Source of the DNA: Comamonadaceae bacterium
GTDB taxonomy: Bacteria > Pseudomonadota > Gammaproteobacteria > Burkholderiales > Burkholderiaceae_C
NCBI GenBank assembly: GCA_947452785.1
Contig: CANGDZ010000006.1
Location: 1-64,000 of the forward strand
Reading direction: 5' to 3'
Length of the DNA: 64,000 bases
Within the stretch, counting starts at the first letter, position 1. Each line of letters begins with the position of its first letter. A program made the translations under genes and the position numbers. Positions 17,822 to 27,699 of this stretch are shown in pieces. The notes under the pieces were generated by a model. It was not told where the DNA came from. It did no database searches and saw only the letters and a program-made list of their open reading frames with translations.

Positions 17822-18949
17822 ATGCTGCTGACCCCCGACCAGGAAATGATTCGCGAAGCCGTTCGTGACTTTGCGCAGCGAGAACTGTGGCCGCAAGCCG
17901 CAGCGTGGGACAAGCAACACCACTTTCCTAAAGACGTGCACAAAGGCCTGGCCGAGCTGGGTGCGTATGGCATTTGCGTTCCCGAAGAACTGGGCGGCGC
18001 GGGTCTCGACTACGTCACGCTGGCGCTTGTGCTGGAAGAAATTGCCGCCGGCGACGGCGGCACCAGCACCGTGATCAGCGTGACCAACTGCCCTGTGAAC
18101 GCCATCTTGATGATGTACGGCAACGCCGCGCAAAAAGAGCAGTGGCTGCGCCCTCTGGCCCAAGGCCAAATGCTCGGCGCGTTCTGCCTGACCGAGCCGC
18201 ATGTGGGCTCGGACGCCTCGGCCCTGCGGACCACGGCTGTGAAAGACGGCAACGACTACGTCATCAACGGCGTCAAGCAATTCATCACCAGCGGCCAAAA
18301 CGGCGACGTGGCCATCGTCATTGCTGTGACCGACAAGGGCGCCGGCAAGAAGGGCATGAGCGCTTTCTTGGTGCCCACCAGCGCCCCCGGCTACGTGGTG
18401 GCCAGGCTCGAAGACAAGCTGGGTCAACACAGCAGCGACACGGCGCAAATCAATTTTGACGACTGCCGCATCCCGGCCGAAAATCGGATTGGCCAGGAAG
18501 GTGAGGGCTACAAGATTGCCCTGTCGGCGCTGGAGGGCGGGCGCATTGGCATTGCCGCGCAAAGCCTGGGCATGGCGCGCAGCGCTTTCGAGGTGGCCGT
18601 CGACTACGCCAAGCAGCGCGAAAGCTTTGGCACGCCCATCTTCAATCACCAGGCCGTGGGTTTTCGCTTGGCCGATTGCGCCACGCAACTCGAAGCCGCA
18701 CGCCAACTGATCTGGCACGCCGCCAGCCTGCGCGATGCGGGTCGGCCTTGCTTGAAAGAAGCGGCCATGGCCAAGCTGTTTGCCAGCGAAATGGCTGAGA
18801 AGGTGTGTTCTGTTGCTATTCAAACATTGGGCGGTTACGGCTATGTGAGCGACTTTCCGGTCGAGCGCATCTACCGAGATGTGCGCGTGTGCCAGATCTA
18901 CGAAGGCACGAGCGACGTGCAGAAAATCATCATTCAGCGCGCGCTGTAA
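17822..18949 (+). CDS. Acyl-CoA dehydrogenase (second, short-chain type)
   Basis: A 375-residue flavin acyl-CoA dehydrogenase with FCLTEPHVGSDASALRT, INGVKQFITSG and the C-terminal QIYEGTSDVQKIIIQRAL. The stretch SALEGGRIGIAAQ places a glutamate near residue 238, and the GTSDVQ segment lacks the late catalytic Glu of medium-chain enzymes (EGTSE is EGTSD here). This combination suits branched or short-chain substrates, but the catalytic base should be checked by alignment. It probably works with the thioesterase, SDR and thiolase in parallel with LiuA. Confidence 0.88.
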   Translation: MLLTPDQEMIREAVRDFAQRELWPQAAAWDKQHHFPKDVHKGLAELGAYGICVPEELGGAGLDYVTLALVLEEIAAGDGGTSTVISVTNCPVNAILMMYGNAAQKEQWLRPLAQGQMLGAFCLTEPHVGSDASALRTTAVKDGNDYVINGVKQFITSGQNGDVAIVIAVTDKGAGKKGMSAFLVPTSAPGYVVARLEDKLGQHSSDTAQINFDDCRIPAENRIGQEGEGYKIALSALEGGRIGIAAQSLGMARSAFEVAVDYAKQRESFGTPIFNHQAVGFRLADCATQLEAARQLIWHAASLRDAGRPCLKEAAMAKLFASEMAEKVCSVAIQTLGGYGYVSDFPVERIYRDVRVCQIYEGTSDVQKIIIQRAL

Positions 18950-18952
18950 ACA

Positions 18953-19345
18953 GTGGCTGTAGCGCCTTGCCCTTGTGGACGCAAGACTGTCAGAGGCCAG
19001 CCCTTGGCTTTTGACGACTGTTGTGGCCCGTACCATACAGGCCAACCCGCCCCCGATGCAGAGCGCCTGATGCGTTCACGCTATAGCGCCTTTGTGCACG
19101 GCAATGTGCCTTACTTGCTGGCCACTTGGCACGCTAGCCAACGACCGGCCACTTTAGAGATCGACATGGCTGCGCAATGGCTGGGGCTGGAGATCAAGCA
19201 ACACCGCAGCACCGGTCCGGAGCGCGCCGAGGTGGAGTTTGTGGCCCGTTTTCGCGTGGCAGGTCGCGCCGTACGGCAGCATGAACGCAGCCGCTTTGTA
19301 CGCGAAGACGGACACTGGTTTTACGTCGACGGCGACGTGCTTTAA
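18953..19345 (+). CDS. YchJ-like SEC-C/NTF2-type protein
   Basis: A 130-residue protein with a GTG start three bases after the dehydrogenase stop. The N-terminal CPCG...DCCGPYHTG cysteine pattern is the YchJ/SEC-C zinc-binding type, followed by an NTF2-like domain (LMRSRYSAFVHGN, FVREDGHWFYVDGDV). YchJ proteins have no settled biochemical role; zinc binding is expected from the cysteines. Confidence 0.87.
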   Translation: MAVAPCPCGRKTVRGQPLAFDDCCGPYHTGQPAPDAERLMRSRYSAFVHGNVPYLLATWHASQRPATLEIDMAAQWLGLEIKQHRSTGPERAEVEFVARFRVAGRAVRQHERSRFVREDGHWFYVDGDVL

Positions 19346-19376
19346 GCGAACTCGATTCCACCCGTATCATTCCCGC

Positions 19377-20024
19377 ATGAACTTTGAAGCTATTTTGTTT
19401 GACTGCGACGGCGTGCTGGTCGACAGCGAGTCCCTCACCTGCGGCGTGTTGCGAGATATGTTTGAAGAGCAAGGCTGGCGCATGAGCCTGGCCGAGTGCA
19501 TGCAACGCTTTGTAGGCCATACGGTCAAAAGCCAGCGCGACACCATTGAAGCCAAAACCGGGCAGCCCCTCACCGACGCCTGGCTGCAAGAATTTTTTGA
19601 GCGACGCAATGTGCGATTGCAAGCCAGCATCACCGCCATCGAAGGCGTGCATGAGGCCGTGGCGCACTTGCATGCACACTGCCAAGGCCGCATCGCGGTG
19701 GCCTCTGGCGCGGATCGCTTCAAAGTTGAGATGATGCTCAAACAAGTGGGGTTGCATGGCTTCTTTGAAGGCCGGATTTTCAGCGGTCACGAAATGCCGC
19801 GCAGCAAACCGCACCCCGATGTGTATCTGGCCGCCGCAGCCCATTTGCAGATCGAACCGGCGCGTTGCTTGGTGATCGAAGACACCACGGTGGGCATCAC
19901 CGCCGGTGTGGCCGCCGGTGCCACTGTGTGGGCCTATGCAGCGCCACCTGCGGCGCATGAACCGCTGGTGCAAGCGGGCGCGCAGCGGGTGTTCACCGGC
20001 ATGCACGAGTTGCGCTTGGCCTGA
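19377..20024 (+). CDS. HAD-superfamily hydrolase (phosphoglycolate phosphatase/beta-PGM-like)
   Basis: A 215-residue protein beginning MNFEAILFDCDGVLVDSE with the HAD nucleophile motif, a helical cap, SGADRFK (motif II), PRSKPHPDVYLAAA (motif III) and VIEDTTVGITAG (motif IV). This is subclass I with an alpha cap, as in Gph and beta-phosphoglucomutases; the sugar phosphate acted on is not clear. The start was chosen at the HAD motif; a longer in-frame extension overlaps the upstream gene and lacks family similarity. Confidence 0.87.
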   Translation: MNFEAILFDCDGVLVDSESLTCGVLRDMFEEQGWRMSLAECMQRFVGHTVKSQRDTIEAKTGQPLTDAWLQEFFERRNVRLQASITAIEGVHEAVAHLHAHCQGRIAVASGADRFKVEMMLKQVGLHGFFEGRIFSGHEMPRSKPHPDVYLAAAAHLQIEPARCLVIEDTTVGITAGVAAGATVWAYAAPPAAHEPLVQAGAQRVFTGMHELRLA

Positions 20025-20042
20025 GGTTTGGCCTGAGTCGAC

Positions 20043-20102
20043 CGGAGAGCTTGATGTACATCAAGCTCTCCGCAAGGCGCTGGGCGCCTGCAAGCCCAGC
20101 GC
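20043..20102. repeat. Tandem extragenic hairpins (30-bp perfect palindrome plus 9-bp stem-loop)
   Basis: Bases 20043-20072 form a perfect 30-bp palindrome whose half is CGGAGAGCTTGATGT. Four bases later 20077-20085 (GCGCTGGGC) pairs exactly with 20094-20102 across an eight-base loop. They fill the gap between the HAD gene and the DUF294 gene. There is no T-run, so this is not an obvious intrinsic terminator. Confidence 0.75.
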
Positions 20103-20159
20103 AAGCCTAAAGCAAGGCCCAAGGCGTGCAATGGGGGATTGAAAGAAAGCCGCCTTACC

Positions 20160-21983
20160 ATGCCCAGTGCGTTTAATTTTTCGCTGTCCCCTTTTGATGC
20201 CTTGACGCCCGAGCAGCAAGGCCGCTTGCGCAGCAGCATCGACATCGCTTATTACCCCGAAGGCACCGTGGTGCTTGAAGCCGGTGCACCCACCCCCTGT
20301 CTTTGGGTCAATATCAAAGGCTTTGTCACGCAGATGGAGGGCGACGAGACCATCGCCATCCATGGCCCCGAGGATGTGTGGGACGGCCGCGCCTTGGTGG
20401 CGGGGCGCTCCAACCACCGCTTTGTCGCCAGTGAGGAGTTGATCGCCTACCAGTTGCCGCGTGAAACGGTGATGGCTTTGATTGCCGAGAACTCCACCTT
20501 TGGCGCCTTGTTGTTTTCCGACTTGGGTCAGAAACTGTTGGCCGCCGCCGGACGGTCCAGCGCGCACGAGTTGCGCTCGCTTTCCTTGTCACGGGTCGAC
20601 GAAGCCTTTTTGCGTCCGGCCCATGTGGTCGCTGCCGATCTGGATGTGTTGGCCACCGTGCGCCTGATGCGCGAAAAAGGCGTGGGCGCCGTGTTGGTTG
20701 AAGACCCGCAACAGACTCCCCCTGCTCTGGGCATCTTCACCCAAGCGGGCTTGCAACGCGCTGTGCTGGACGGCCGACCCCTGGCTCACATGCCCGTGCG
20801 CGAATGGTCGCGCTTCGAATTGATCCAAGTGCGACCTTCAGATCAAATGGGCGAAGTGCTGGCTCTGCTGACCCGGCACCGCATTCACCGCGTGGTGGTG
20901 GCCGAAGGCAAGCAGATTCTGGGTTTGCTGGAGGCCCTGGACGTCTTCAGTTTCTTGTCCAACCATTCTCATTTGATCGCGCTGCAGATCGATGCAGCGC
21001 CAGACATCGACGCCTTGGTGCGCGCCGCGCAGCATATTCCGCGCATGATCACCAGCTTGTACCGCAGCGGCACGCGGGTGGGTCTGGTGGCGCGCTTGGT
21101 GCAGGACTTGCAAGCGCGATTGTTCGACCGCACCTGGCAACTGATTGCCCCGGCGCAATTGGTGCAGAACAGCTGTTTGTTTGTGATGGGCAGCGAAGGA
21201 CGCGGAGAGCAGTTACTCAAAACCGACCAAGACAACGCGCTGGTTTGGCGCGCGGGTTACGAGCCCCCCGCCGATCTGGCCGACATTTGCGATCGGTTTT
21301 CTGCCGCGCTGGCGCAGTTTGGTTACCCGCCTTGCCCCGGCGGCATCATGGTCAGTCAAACGGCATGGCGCAAATCGGCGACCGACTTTGCAGACGAAAT
21401 TCGGCATTGGTTGCTGATGCCCGATGCCACGGCCTTGATGAACTTGGCAATTTTTTTAGATGCGCATGCAGTCTCTGGTGATGCGACATTGCTGGCGCAA
21501 TTGCAACAAGTCGCGCGCAACAGCGCCACCCACAGCGACGCCTTGCTGGCTCGCTTTGCGGTCGCGATCGACGCCTTTGGCAGCAGCCAAGGCTGGTGGA
21601 ACCGATTGCTGCACTTGGGCGAAGTCCCCACCGGGGTGAACTTGAAGAAAGAGGGTATTTTCCCGCTGGTGCATGGGGTGCGCAGTTTGGCATTTCAGGC
21701 CGGCTTGAGCGAGACCAATACCGTGGCCCGGCTCGACGCGCTCGCGGCCAAAGGGGTGATCAGCGCCACGCAGGCCGGTGACTGGGCCCAATGCTTGCAC
21801 TTTCTCATGGGCATTAAATTGCAGGCGGGCTTGTCGGAGATGGAGCGTGAGCAGCCTGTGTCGGGCATTGTCGATGTGAACCGTTTAACGACACTCGACC
21901 GCGATTTGCTGAAGGACGCCTTGGCCGTGGTGCGGCAGTTCAAAGCCTTTTTACGCCTGCATTTTCGACTGGACGTGCTGTGA
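20160..21983 (+). CDS. Cyclic-nucleotide-binding/CBS/DUF294 nucleotidyltransferase-like signalling protein
   Basis: A 607-residue cytoplasmic multidomain protein. In order: a cNMP-binding-like domain (about 10-130), two CBS domains (about 150-280, LATVRLMREKGVGAVLVED and LALLTRHRIHRVVV), a DUF294 putative nucleotidyltransferase domain whose MGSEGRGEQLLKTDQDNALVW carries the GS and DxD-type residues, and a DUF294 C-terminal helical domain. It overlaps the exonuclease gene by 4 bp. Such pairs are repeatedly found next to acetate permease genes and are thought to control acetate uptake. ATG 20160 was chosen over an in-frame TTG seven codons upstream. Confidence 0.85.
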   Translation: MPSAFNFSLSPFDALTPEQQGRLRSSIDIAYYPEGTVVLEAGAPTPCLWVNIKGFVTQMEGDETIAIHGPEDVWDGRALVAGRSNHRFVASEELIAYQLPRETVMALIAENSTFGALLFSDLGQKLLAAAGRSSAHELRSLSLSRVDEAFLRPAHVVAADLDVLATVRLMREKGVGAVLVEDPQQTPPALGIFTQAGLQRAVLDGRPLAHMPVREWSRFELIQVRPSDQMGEVLALLTRHRIHRVVVAEGKQILGLLEALDVFSFLSNHSHLIALQIDAAPDIDALVRAAQHIPRMITSLYRSGTRVGLVARLVQDLQARLFDRTWQLIAPAQLVQNSCLFVMGSEGRGEQLLKTDQDNALVWRAGYEPPADLADICDRFSAALAQFGYPPCPGGIMVSQTAWRKSATDFADEIRHWLLMPDATALMNLAIFLDAHAVSGDATLLAQLQQVARNSATHSDALLARFAVAIDAFGSSQGWWNRLLHLGEVPTGVNLKKEGIFPLVHGVRSLAFQAGLSETNTVARLDALAAKGVISATQAGDWAQCLHFLMGIKLQAGLSEMEREQPVSGIVDVNRLTTLDRDLLKDALAVVRQFKAFLRLHFRLDVL

Positions 21984-22630
21984 GTGCTGGACTGGTGAGC
22001 TCCTCATGGTTGGCCTTGCGCAAGCGCTGGCTGCTGTATCACCTCGGGTTGCCCGAGTTTGCTTTTGTGCTCGATCCACCACCGCCGGGGGAATGGGTCT
22101 CGCTGGACTGCGAAACCACAGGACTCAAGGTGGGCACCGACGAGATCGTTTCAATCGGCGCGGTGCGCATCGTTGGCGACCGCATCTTGGCCAGCGAAAA
22201 GTTTGAGGTCTTGGTGCGGCCCGAGGGCAAGGTCTCAGCGCAAAGCATTCGCATTCACCGCTTGCGCGAAAAAGACGTGGCCGACGGCCTGCCTGTGGAC
22301 GAGGCGGTCAAGCGCTTGCTGTACTTCATCGGCTCACGCCCCTTGGTGGGGTACTACCTGGAGTTTGATGTGGCGATGCTCGACCGTGTGGTGTTTCCGA
22401 TGCTCGGCTGGGGTTTGCCGCAAGCGCAGATTGAGGTCTCGGCGCTGTATCACAGCTACAAAATGCGCCAACTCAACGCGCTGCAGCGCCAGTCCCCAGA
22501 CATCGATTTGCGACTGGTGACCTTGATGAACGATTTGGGCCTGCCGCTGCGCGAGGCGCACGACCCGGTCAATGACGCGGTGATGGCCGGCTTGGCGTTC
22601 ATCAAACTGCGGCACCTTTTATCGGCGTGA
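21980..22630 (+). CDS. DEDDh 3'-5' exonuclease (DnaQ/PolC-epsilon-like)
   Basis: A 216-residue exonuclease-fold protein with a GTG start overlapping the previous stop (GTGA). ExoI is LDCETTGLKVGTDEIVSIGA, ExoII lies at VGYYLEFDVAMLDR, and ExoIII is EAHDPVNDAVMAG with the DEDDh histidine. Standing alone beside a DUF294 regulator it is more likely part of the acetate signalling module than a replicative proofreader. Actual nucleic acid substrate is unknown. Confidence 0.85.
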   Translation: MSAGLVSSSWLALRKRWLLYHLGLPEFAFVLDPPPPGEWVSLDCETTGLKVGTDEIVSIGAVRIVGDRILASEKFEVLVRPEGKVSAQSIRIHRLREKDVADGLPVDEAVKRLLYFIGSRPLVGYYLEFDVAMLDRVVFPMLGWGLPQAQIEVSALYHSYKMRQLNALQRQSPDIDLRLVTLMNDLGLPLREAHDPVNDAVMAGLAFIKLRHLLSA

Positions 22631-22672
22631 CGGCGCTTTGACAGCGCGTTGCGCCGGCGCTTGACGCACACG

Positions 22673-22704
22673 AAAAAAAACCGGGCAAATTTACCCGGTT
22701 TTTT
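22673..22704. terminator. Bidirectional intrinsic terminator
   Basis: AAAAACCGGGCAAATTTACCCGGTTTTTT-type structure: an A-run, stem CCGGG(C/T)AAA/TTTACCCGG and a T-run. It can terminate both the exonuclease operon (plus strand) and actP (minus strand), which converge here. Confidence 0.9.
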
Positions 22705-22718
22705 CATGGCAGATCAGC

Positions 22719-24446
22719 TCAGTGACCCGATGCGCCCGATGCGCCCAAACCGGTTTCTGAACGCACTTGCTGCGTTTCAAAAGCGGCGCGCTCTTTGTTG
22801 GCTTGCTCGCTGTTGTCCAGAACGGAGAACAGCCACACGCCGACGAAGCCCACGGTCATGGAGAACAGTGCAGGCGAGCTGTACTGGAACCATGCTGAAC
22901 CTTTAGGGTAGCCCAGGGTGGCTTCCCACACGGCAGGCGATACGATCGTCAGGCCGACGGAGGAAATCAGTCCCAAGAAACCGCCGGTCACCGCGCCGCG
23001 GGTGGTACAGCCTTTCCACAACATGGAGAGGAACAACACCGGGAAGTTGGCCGAGGCGGCAATCGCAAAAGCCAGGGACACCATGAAGGCGATGTTTTGC
23101 TTTTCAAACGCAATGCCCAAGGCCACGGCCACAATGCCCAGCGCCACGGTGGTGTAGCGCGAAACACGCAACTCAGCCGCGCTGTCAGCGTTGCCCTTCT
23201 TGAAGACGGTGGCGTACAGATCGTGCGAGACAGCCGATGCGCCTGACAAAGTCAAGCCAGCCACCACAGCCAAGATGGTCGCGAACGCCACGGCCGAGAT
23301 GAAGCCGAAGAACACATCGCCGCCGACCACTTTGGCCACTAGCACCGCCGCCATGTTGGCTGTGCCGGCACCGCCGTTGATGATGCCCTTGGCGGTGTCT
23401 GCCATTTCGGGGTTGGTCAGCACCAGGGTCATGGCACCGAAGCCAATGATGAATATCAGCACATAGAAGTAGCCGATCCAGGTGGTCGCCCAGAACACGG
23501 ATTTGCGCGCTTCTTTGGCGTTAGGCACGGTGAAGAAGCGCATCAAGATGTGCGGCAAACCAGCGGTACCGAACATCAAGGCCATACCGAATGAAATGGC
23601 AGAGATTGGGTCCTTGATGAAGCCCCCAGGGCCCATGATGGACAGGCCGGCGAGGGCCGCATCTTCAGGGCTCTTGCCGGCGTTGGCGGCAATGGCGGTC
23701 TTCACGGCCACACCTTTGGCAAACAAGGCTTCAGGGCTGAAGTTGAACTGCGCCAACACCATGAAGGCCATGAAGCTCACACCGCACAGCAGCATGACGG
23801 CTTTGATGATCTGCACCCAGGTGGTGGCAGTCATGCCGCCAAAAAGCACATAGACCATCATCAAGACGCCCACAATCACCACCGCAATCCAGTACTCCAG
23901 ACCGAACAGCAGTTTGATCAAGGAGCCTGCACCCACCATCTGAGCGATCAGATAAAAGGCCACCACCACCAGCGTGCCGGAAGCAGCAAAAGCGCGGATG
24001 GGGGTTTGCTTGAAGCGGTAACCGGCGACGTCAGCAAAAGTGAACTTGCCCAGGTTGCGCAGCTTTTCAGCCATCAAGAAGGTGATCACGGGCCAGCCGA
24101 CCAAAAAACCGATGGAGTAGATCAAGCCGTCATAGCCCGAGGCCATGACCGCAGCGGAAATGCCCAAAAAGGACGCAGCCGACATGTAGTCGCCCGCAAT
24201 CGCCAGGCCGTTTTGAAAGCCCGTGATGCCGCCGCCGGCGGTGTAAAAGTCAGCCGCCGATTTGGTTTTAGAAGCGGCCCATTTGGTGATCCACAAGGTG
24301 CCGGCGACGAAGATCGCGAACATGCCAATGGCGATCCAGTTGGTGGCTTGCTTGGCCGTCGTGCCCAGGTCTGCGCCCGCCGCGAAGGCCGCGCCGCAGG
24401 CGCCCAGCGCCAAGAGGGCGCTCAGAATTTGAAGGGTGCGTTTCAT
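22719..24446 (-). CDS. actP: Cation/acetate symporter
   Basis: A 575-residue sodium:solute symporter. An N-terminal signal-like segment ([21 protein letters not shown]) is followed by about 13 membrane helices. Typical ActP stretches include [29 protein letters not shown] and [18 protein letters not shown]. It imports acetate and related short carboxylates with a cation. It overlaps yjcH by 4 bp in the common yjcH-actP order and faces the DUF294/exonuclease pair. Confidence 0.95.
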   Translation of the reverse strand: MKRTLQILSALLALGACGAAFAAGADLGTTAKQATNWIAIGMFAIFVAGTLWITKWAASKTKSAADFYTAGGGITGFQNGLAIAGDYMSAASFLGISAAVMASGYDGLIYSIGFLVGWPVITFLMAEKLRNLGKFTFADVAGYRFKQTPIRAFAASGTLVVVAFYLIAQMVGAGSLIKLLFGLEYWIAVVIVGVLMMVYVLFGGMTATTWVQIIKAVMLLCGVSFMAFMVLAQFNFSPEALFAKGVAVKTAIAANAGKSPEDAALAGLSIMGPGGFIKDPISAISFGMALMFGTAGLPHILMRFFTVPNAKEARKSVFWATTWIGYFYVLIFIIGFGAMTLVLTNPEMADTAKGIINGGAGTANMAAVLVAKVVGGDVFFGFISAVAFATILAVVAGLTLSGASAVSHDLYATVFKKGNADSAAELRVSRYTTVALGIVAVALGIAFEKQNIAFMVSLAFAIAASANFPVLFLSMLWKGCTTRGAVTGGFLGLISSVGLTIVSPAVWEATLGYPKGSAWFQYSSPALFSMTVGFVGVWLFSVLDNSEQANKERAAFETQQVRSETGLGASGASGH

Positions 24447-24751
24447 CGTGTTGCGTCCTCAAGGATTTCTTTGGTCAATGTGTCGTATTCACTGTTGGCA
24501 CGGAACACATAGATGCCCGTGATCACGATGGTGAAAATAATCACGCCCATGCCCAGGGGAATACCCAAGGTGGTGACGCCTTCGCCCAGAGGTTGGGCCA
24601 AAAAGGCCTTGTTGAAGGCGATCAGTGCGATGTAGCCGTAGTACACGACCAGCATCAAGATGCTGAGAAACCAGCCAAAGCTGTTGCGCTTGCGACGCAG
24701 CAGCGCATATTTGGGATTGTTTTTGATCTTTTCGATCACGGGATCACTCAT
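24443..24751 (-). CDS. yjcH: DUF485 inner-membrane protein (YjcH)
   Basis: A 102-residue protein with two membrane helices (about residues 25-50 and 62-85) and the DUF485 pattern [16 protein letters not shown]. It is co-transcribed with, and overlaps, actP; it is regarded as an accessory of acetate uptake of unknown mechanism. AGGAGACATCC lies upstream of the ATG. Confidence 0.92.
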   Translation of the reverse strand: MSDPVIEKIKNNPKYALLRRKRNSFGWFLSILMLVVYYGYIALIAFNKAFLAQPLGEGVTTLGIPLGMGVIIFTIVITGIYVFRANSEYDTLTKEILEDATR

Positions 24752-24851
24752 GGATGTCTCCTAATGGGAGTGGATAAAGGCTCAAGCGCTGGCTGTACAT
24801 GACCTAGAGGCCGCACAACGGCTTGTGAAAAAATTATCGTTTACCCTACTG

Positions 24852-24890
24852 ACCAAGGACTTACTTCAACAAGATGTTGAAATCCTTGGT
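24852..24890. repeat. Imperfect inverted repeat between yjcH and araC-type gene
   Basis: ACCAAGGA (24852-24859) pairs with TCCTTGGT (24883-24890) and, inside, TTCAACA pairs with TGTTGAA over a three-base loop, with an asymmetric bulge. It lies 38 bases after the AraC-type stop on the minus strand and about 100 bases upstream of yjcH. It could end AraC transcription or act as an operator; no T-run is seen. Confidence 0.5.
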
Positions 24891-24927
24891 TGTAAGTTTG
24901 GCGTTGGTTATGCGGCCAGCCCCGCGT

Positions 24928-25983
24928 TCAAGGCGCAATGTCGTGTGGACTTGCCCTGCGGCACTCTTCGGGTGTTTGCCCGGTCCAAGCCTTGAAGGCG
25001 CGTGAGAAACTTTTCTCACTTTGAAAACCAACCTGCGCTGCAATTTGTTTGATCGCTCGGTTGCTGCGCAGCAGCAGTTCTTGCGCTTGCGCTTGGCGCA
25101 CGCTGTCTTTGAGTTGCTGCAGGCTGGCACCTTCTTCTTTCAGTTGCCGGTGCAAGGTGCGCACCGACAGGTTCAAAAACCGGGCCAAGTCGTCCGCATT
25201 GCGGCCTTGCTCGGGGTGCTCGGCCAAAGTTTGGCGCACCTTCTCCACCAAGAGCCGATCACGCCGGTAAGGCCGCACGGTCAGCAGCAAAGCGCGTTGC
25301 AGCATGCGTTGCAGCGCCGCCTCGTCGCGGCGCACGGGCAGGCTTAAATATCCGGCATCGAATTGCAAGCTGTGGGTCGGTGCCGTAAATTGGGTGGGGC
25401 CGTCAAACAGCAGGCGGTAACTGGCGGCATGGGGCGGCGGCGCAAAACGCAAGGTGGTTTGTCGCAAAGGGATGCGCGAGTCGGTCAACCAACAGGCCAC
25501 GCCCAGCGCGTTGCGCAGCATGGAAACGACGCCAAACTCTTGCAGCGCGCCCAAGTCGCGGCGTTCTTGCAGTTCCAAATGCGCCACGCCGTCCGATGCG
25601 GTGAGCTGCAGATGAATATCGTCGGTGAGCAAGCCGTGGTGTCGGCACCAGCGCTGCAAGGCCAGGCCCAGGGTGGGTGCCGTGAGCGAGGCTCGCACCA
25701 ACATGCCGTAACTGCCCCAGGGCAGGCGGCGACTGAACCAGCCCAATGCCTCATCGTCCAAGGCCTGCATGGCGGCGGCCGACAGCCATTCCATTTGCAA
25801 GGCGGTGATGCGGGCGTCGGCGCGGCTCAGTAAGTTTGGCGCAATTTGTGCCTCAGCCAGTACTGGCTTCGGATCCATGCCCCGCTGCGTAAAGGCCAAA
25901 ACAATGGCTTGGACAAAGGCCATCGGTGTTTCTGCTCGGGCCGTGGGTGCCAAGGCGAGAGGAGGGTGAGGGAGCGAAGTCAT
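24928..25983 (-). CDS. AraC-family transcriptional regulator
   Basis: A 351-residue regulator of the OruR/ArgR-like AraC group. A long N-terminal ligand domain (AraC arabinose-binding-like, about 1-220) is followed by two helix-turn-helix motifs near the C-terminus: [20 protein letters not shown] and [20 protein letters not shown], then [10 protein letters not shown]. It is transcribed away from liuB with ~98 bp between the starts, so it may control liuB-liuE. The start is uncertain (ATG 25983, TTG 26010 or ATG 25923). Confidence 0.87.
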   Translation of the reverse strand: MTSLPHPPLALAPTARAETPMAFVQAIVLAFTQRGMDPKPVLAEAQIAPNLLSRADARITALQMEWLSAAAMQALDDEALGWFSRRLPWGSYGMLVRASLTAPTLGLALQRWCRHHGLLTDDIHLQLTASDGVAHLELQERRDLGALQEFGVVSMLRNALGVACWLTDSRIPLRQTTLRFAPPPHAASYRLLFDGPTQFTAPTHSLQFDAGYLSLPVRRDEAALQRMLQRALLLTVRPYRRDRLLVEKVRQTLAEHPEQGRNADDLARFLNLSVRTLHRQLKEEGASLQQLKDSVRQAQAQELLLRSNRAIKQIAAQVGFQSEKSFSRAFKAWTGQTPEECRRASPHDIAP

Positions 25984-26081
25984 GCCAAATGATTGTGGCA
26001 CGATTTGCAACCCTACTGGCGCCCCAAGGCGGTGCTTCTGGCTTAAGCTGTGGGCTGTTTGCTGCTCTTGGACGAATTCCC

Positions 26082-27689
26082 ATGCCTGTTTTGCACACCC
26101 AACTCAACCCGCGCTCTGCCGACTTTCAGGCCCACGCGGCGGCCATGCGCGGACTGGTCGATGACCTGCGCGCTCACCTGGAACGCATTGCCCAAGGCGG
26201 TGGTGATGCACCTCGCGCCAAGCATCTGGCGCGGGGCAAGTTGCTGCCGCGTGACCGCGTGCAAATGCTGCTCGACCCCGGCACGCCTTTCTTAGAAGTG
26301 GCCCCTTTGGCGGCCCTGAATATGTACAACAACGACGCGCCCAGCTCGGGCGTGATCGTGGGCATTGGCCGCGTCAGCGGGGTGGACTGCATGATCGTCT
26401 GCAACGACGCCACGGTGAAGGGCGGCACCTACTACCCGATGACGGTGAAAAAGCATTTGCGCGCGCAAGAGATCGCGCAGCAAAACCGCTTGCCCTGCAT
26501 TTATTTGGTGGACTCGGGTGGAGCGAATCTGCCGAATCAGGACGAGGTCTTTCCCGATCGCGACCACTTTGGCCGCATCTTTTTCAACCAAGCCAATATG
26601 AGCGCGCTTGGCATTGCACAGATTGCGGTGGTCATGGGCAGTTGCACCGCGGGTGGCGCTTATGTGCCCGCCATGAGCGATGAAACCATCATCGTCAAAA
26701 ATCAGGGCACCATCTTTTTGGGCGGCCCGCCTTTGGTCAAAGCGGCCACGGGCGAGATCGTCACGGCCGAAGACCTGGGCGGCGGCGATGTGCACACCCG
26801 CCTGTCGGGCGTGGCCGATCATCTGGCGCAGAACGATGTACACGCCTTGTCACTGGCGCGCCAGGTGGTGAAGAATTTGAACGCGAAAAAGGCGCCGAAC
26901 ATCGCCACGCATGCACCCGTGGCGCCGCTGTTCGATGCGCAAGAGTTGTATGGCGTGATCCCGACCGACACACGTAAACCTTTTGATGTGCGCGAGATAA
27001 TTGCCCGCATCGTCGACGGCTCCGAGTTCGATGAGTTCAAATCACGCTTTGGCACCACGCTGGTCTGCGGCTTTGCGCGCATTGAAGGCATGCCGGTGGG
27101 CATCATCGCCAACAACGGCATTTTGTTTTCTGAGTCGGCCTTGAAAGGCGCGCACTTCATCGAGTTGTGCTGTCAACGCAAGATCCCGCTGGTTTTTTTG
27201 CAGAATATTACCGGCTTCATGGTCGGGCGCAAATACGAAAACGAAGGCATCGCCCGCAACGGCGCCAAGATGGTCACAGCCGTGGCCACGGCGGCGGTGC
27301 CCAAGTTCACCATCATCATCGGCGGCAGCTTTGGCGCAGGCAACTACGGCATGTGTGGCCGCGCCTTTAGCCCGCGTTTTTTGTGGATGTGGCCGAACGC
27401 CCGCATCTCCGTCATGGGCGGCGAGCAGGCGGCCAGCGTGCTGGCCACGGTCAAGCGCGACGGCATCGAAGGCAAGGGCGGCCAGTGGAGTATGGAAGAA
27501 GAAGAAGCCTTCAAAGCCCCGATCAAACAGCAGTACGAAGACCAAGGACACCCCTATTACGCCACCGCCCGCCTGTGGGATGACGGCGTGATCGATCCGG
27601 CGGATACGCGCCGCGTGCTGGCGCTGGGGCTGTCGTCTTCGCTCAACGCCCCGATTGCAGAAACTCAGTTTGGCTTGTTCCGCATGTGA
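26082..27689 (+). CDS. liuB: 3-methylcrotonyl-CoA carboxylase, carboxyltransferase (beta) subunit
   Basis: A 535-residue carboxyltransferase that moves the carboxyl group from carboxybiotin to 3-methylcrotonyl-CoA. Crotonase-fold oxyanion regions are visible as [11 protein letters not shown] and [16 protein letters not shown], along with the MCC-typical [16 protein letters not shown] and [21 protein letters not shown]. The start [12 protein letters not shown] gives the family length. Its last codons (GLFRM and stop) are part of a 19-bp sequence repeated after the next gene. Confidence 0.93.
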   Translation: MPVLHTQLNPRSADFQAHAAAMRGLVDDLRAHLERIAQGGGDAPRAKHLARGKLLPRDRVQMLLDPGTPFLEVAPLAALNMYNNDAPSSGVIVGIGRVSGVDCMIVCNDATVKGGTYYPMTVKKHLRAQEIAQQNRLPCIYLVDSGGANLPNQDEVFPDRDHFGRIFFNQANMSALGIAQIAVVMGSCTAGGAYVPAMSDETIIVKNQGTIFLGGPPLVKAATGEIVTAEDLGGGDVHTRLSGVADHLAQNDVHALSLARQVVKNLNAKKAPNIATHAPVAPLFDAQELYGVIPTDTRKPFDVREIIARIVDGSEFDEFKSRFGTTLVCGFARIEGMPVGIIANNGILFSESALKGAHFIELCCQRKIPLVFLQNITGFMVGRKYENEGIARNGAKMVTAVATAAVPKFTIIIGGSFGAGNYGMCGRAFSPRFLWMWPNARISVMGGEQAASVLATVKRDGIEGKGGQWSMEEEEAFKAPIKQQYEDQGHPYYATARLWDDGVIDPADTRRVLALGLSSSLNAPIAETQFGLFRM

Positions 27690-27692
27690 AGG
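27674..27692 (+). repeat. 19-bp direct repeat, copy 1 (end of liuB)
   Basis: CTTGTTCCGCATGTGAAGG spans the last five codons and stop of liuB. An identical copy occurs at 28850-28868, just upstream of liuC. The two copies bracket the inserted hydrolase gene. Confidence 0.95.
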
Positions 27693-27699
27693 GCCATAA

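Noticed and set aside
17348-19045. A 565-codon antisense frame over the SDR and acyl-CoA dehydrogenase genes.
   Set aside because: It spans two well-supported genes, lacks motifs and a ribosome-binding site, and is a codon-bias artefact.
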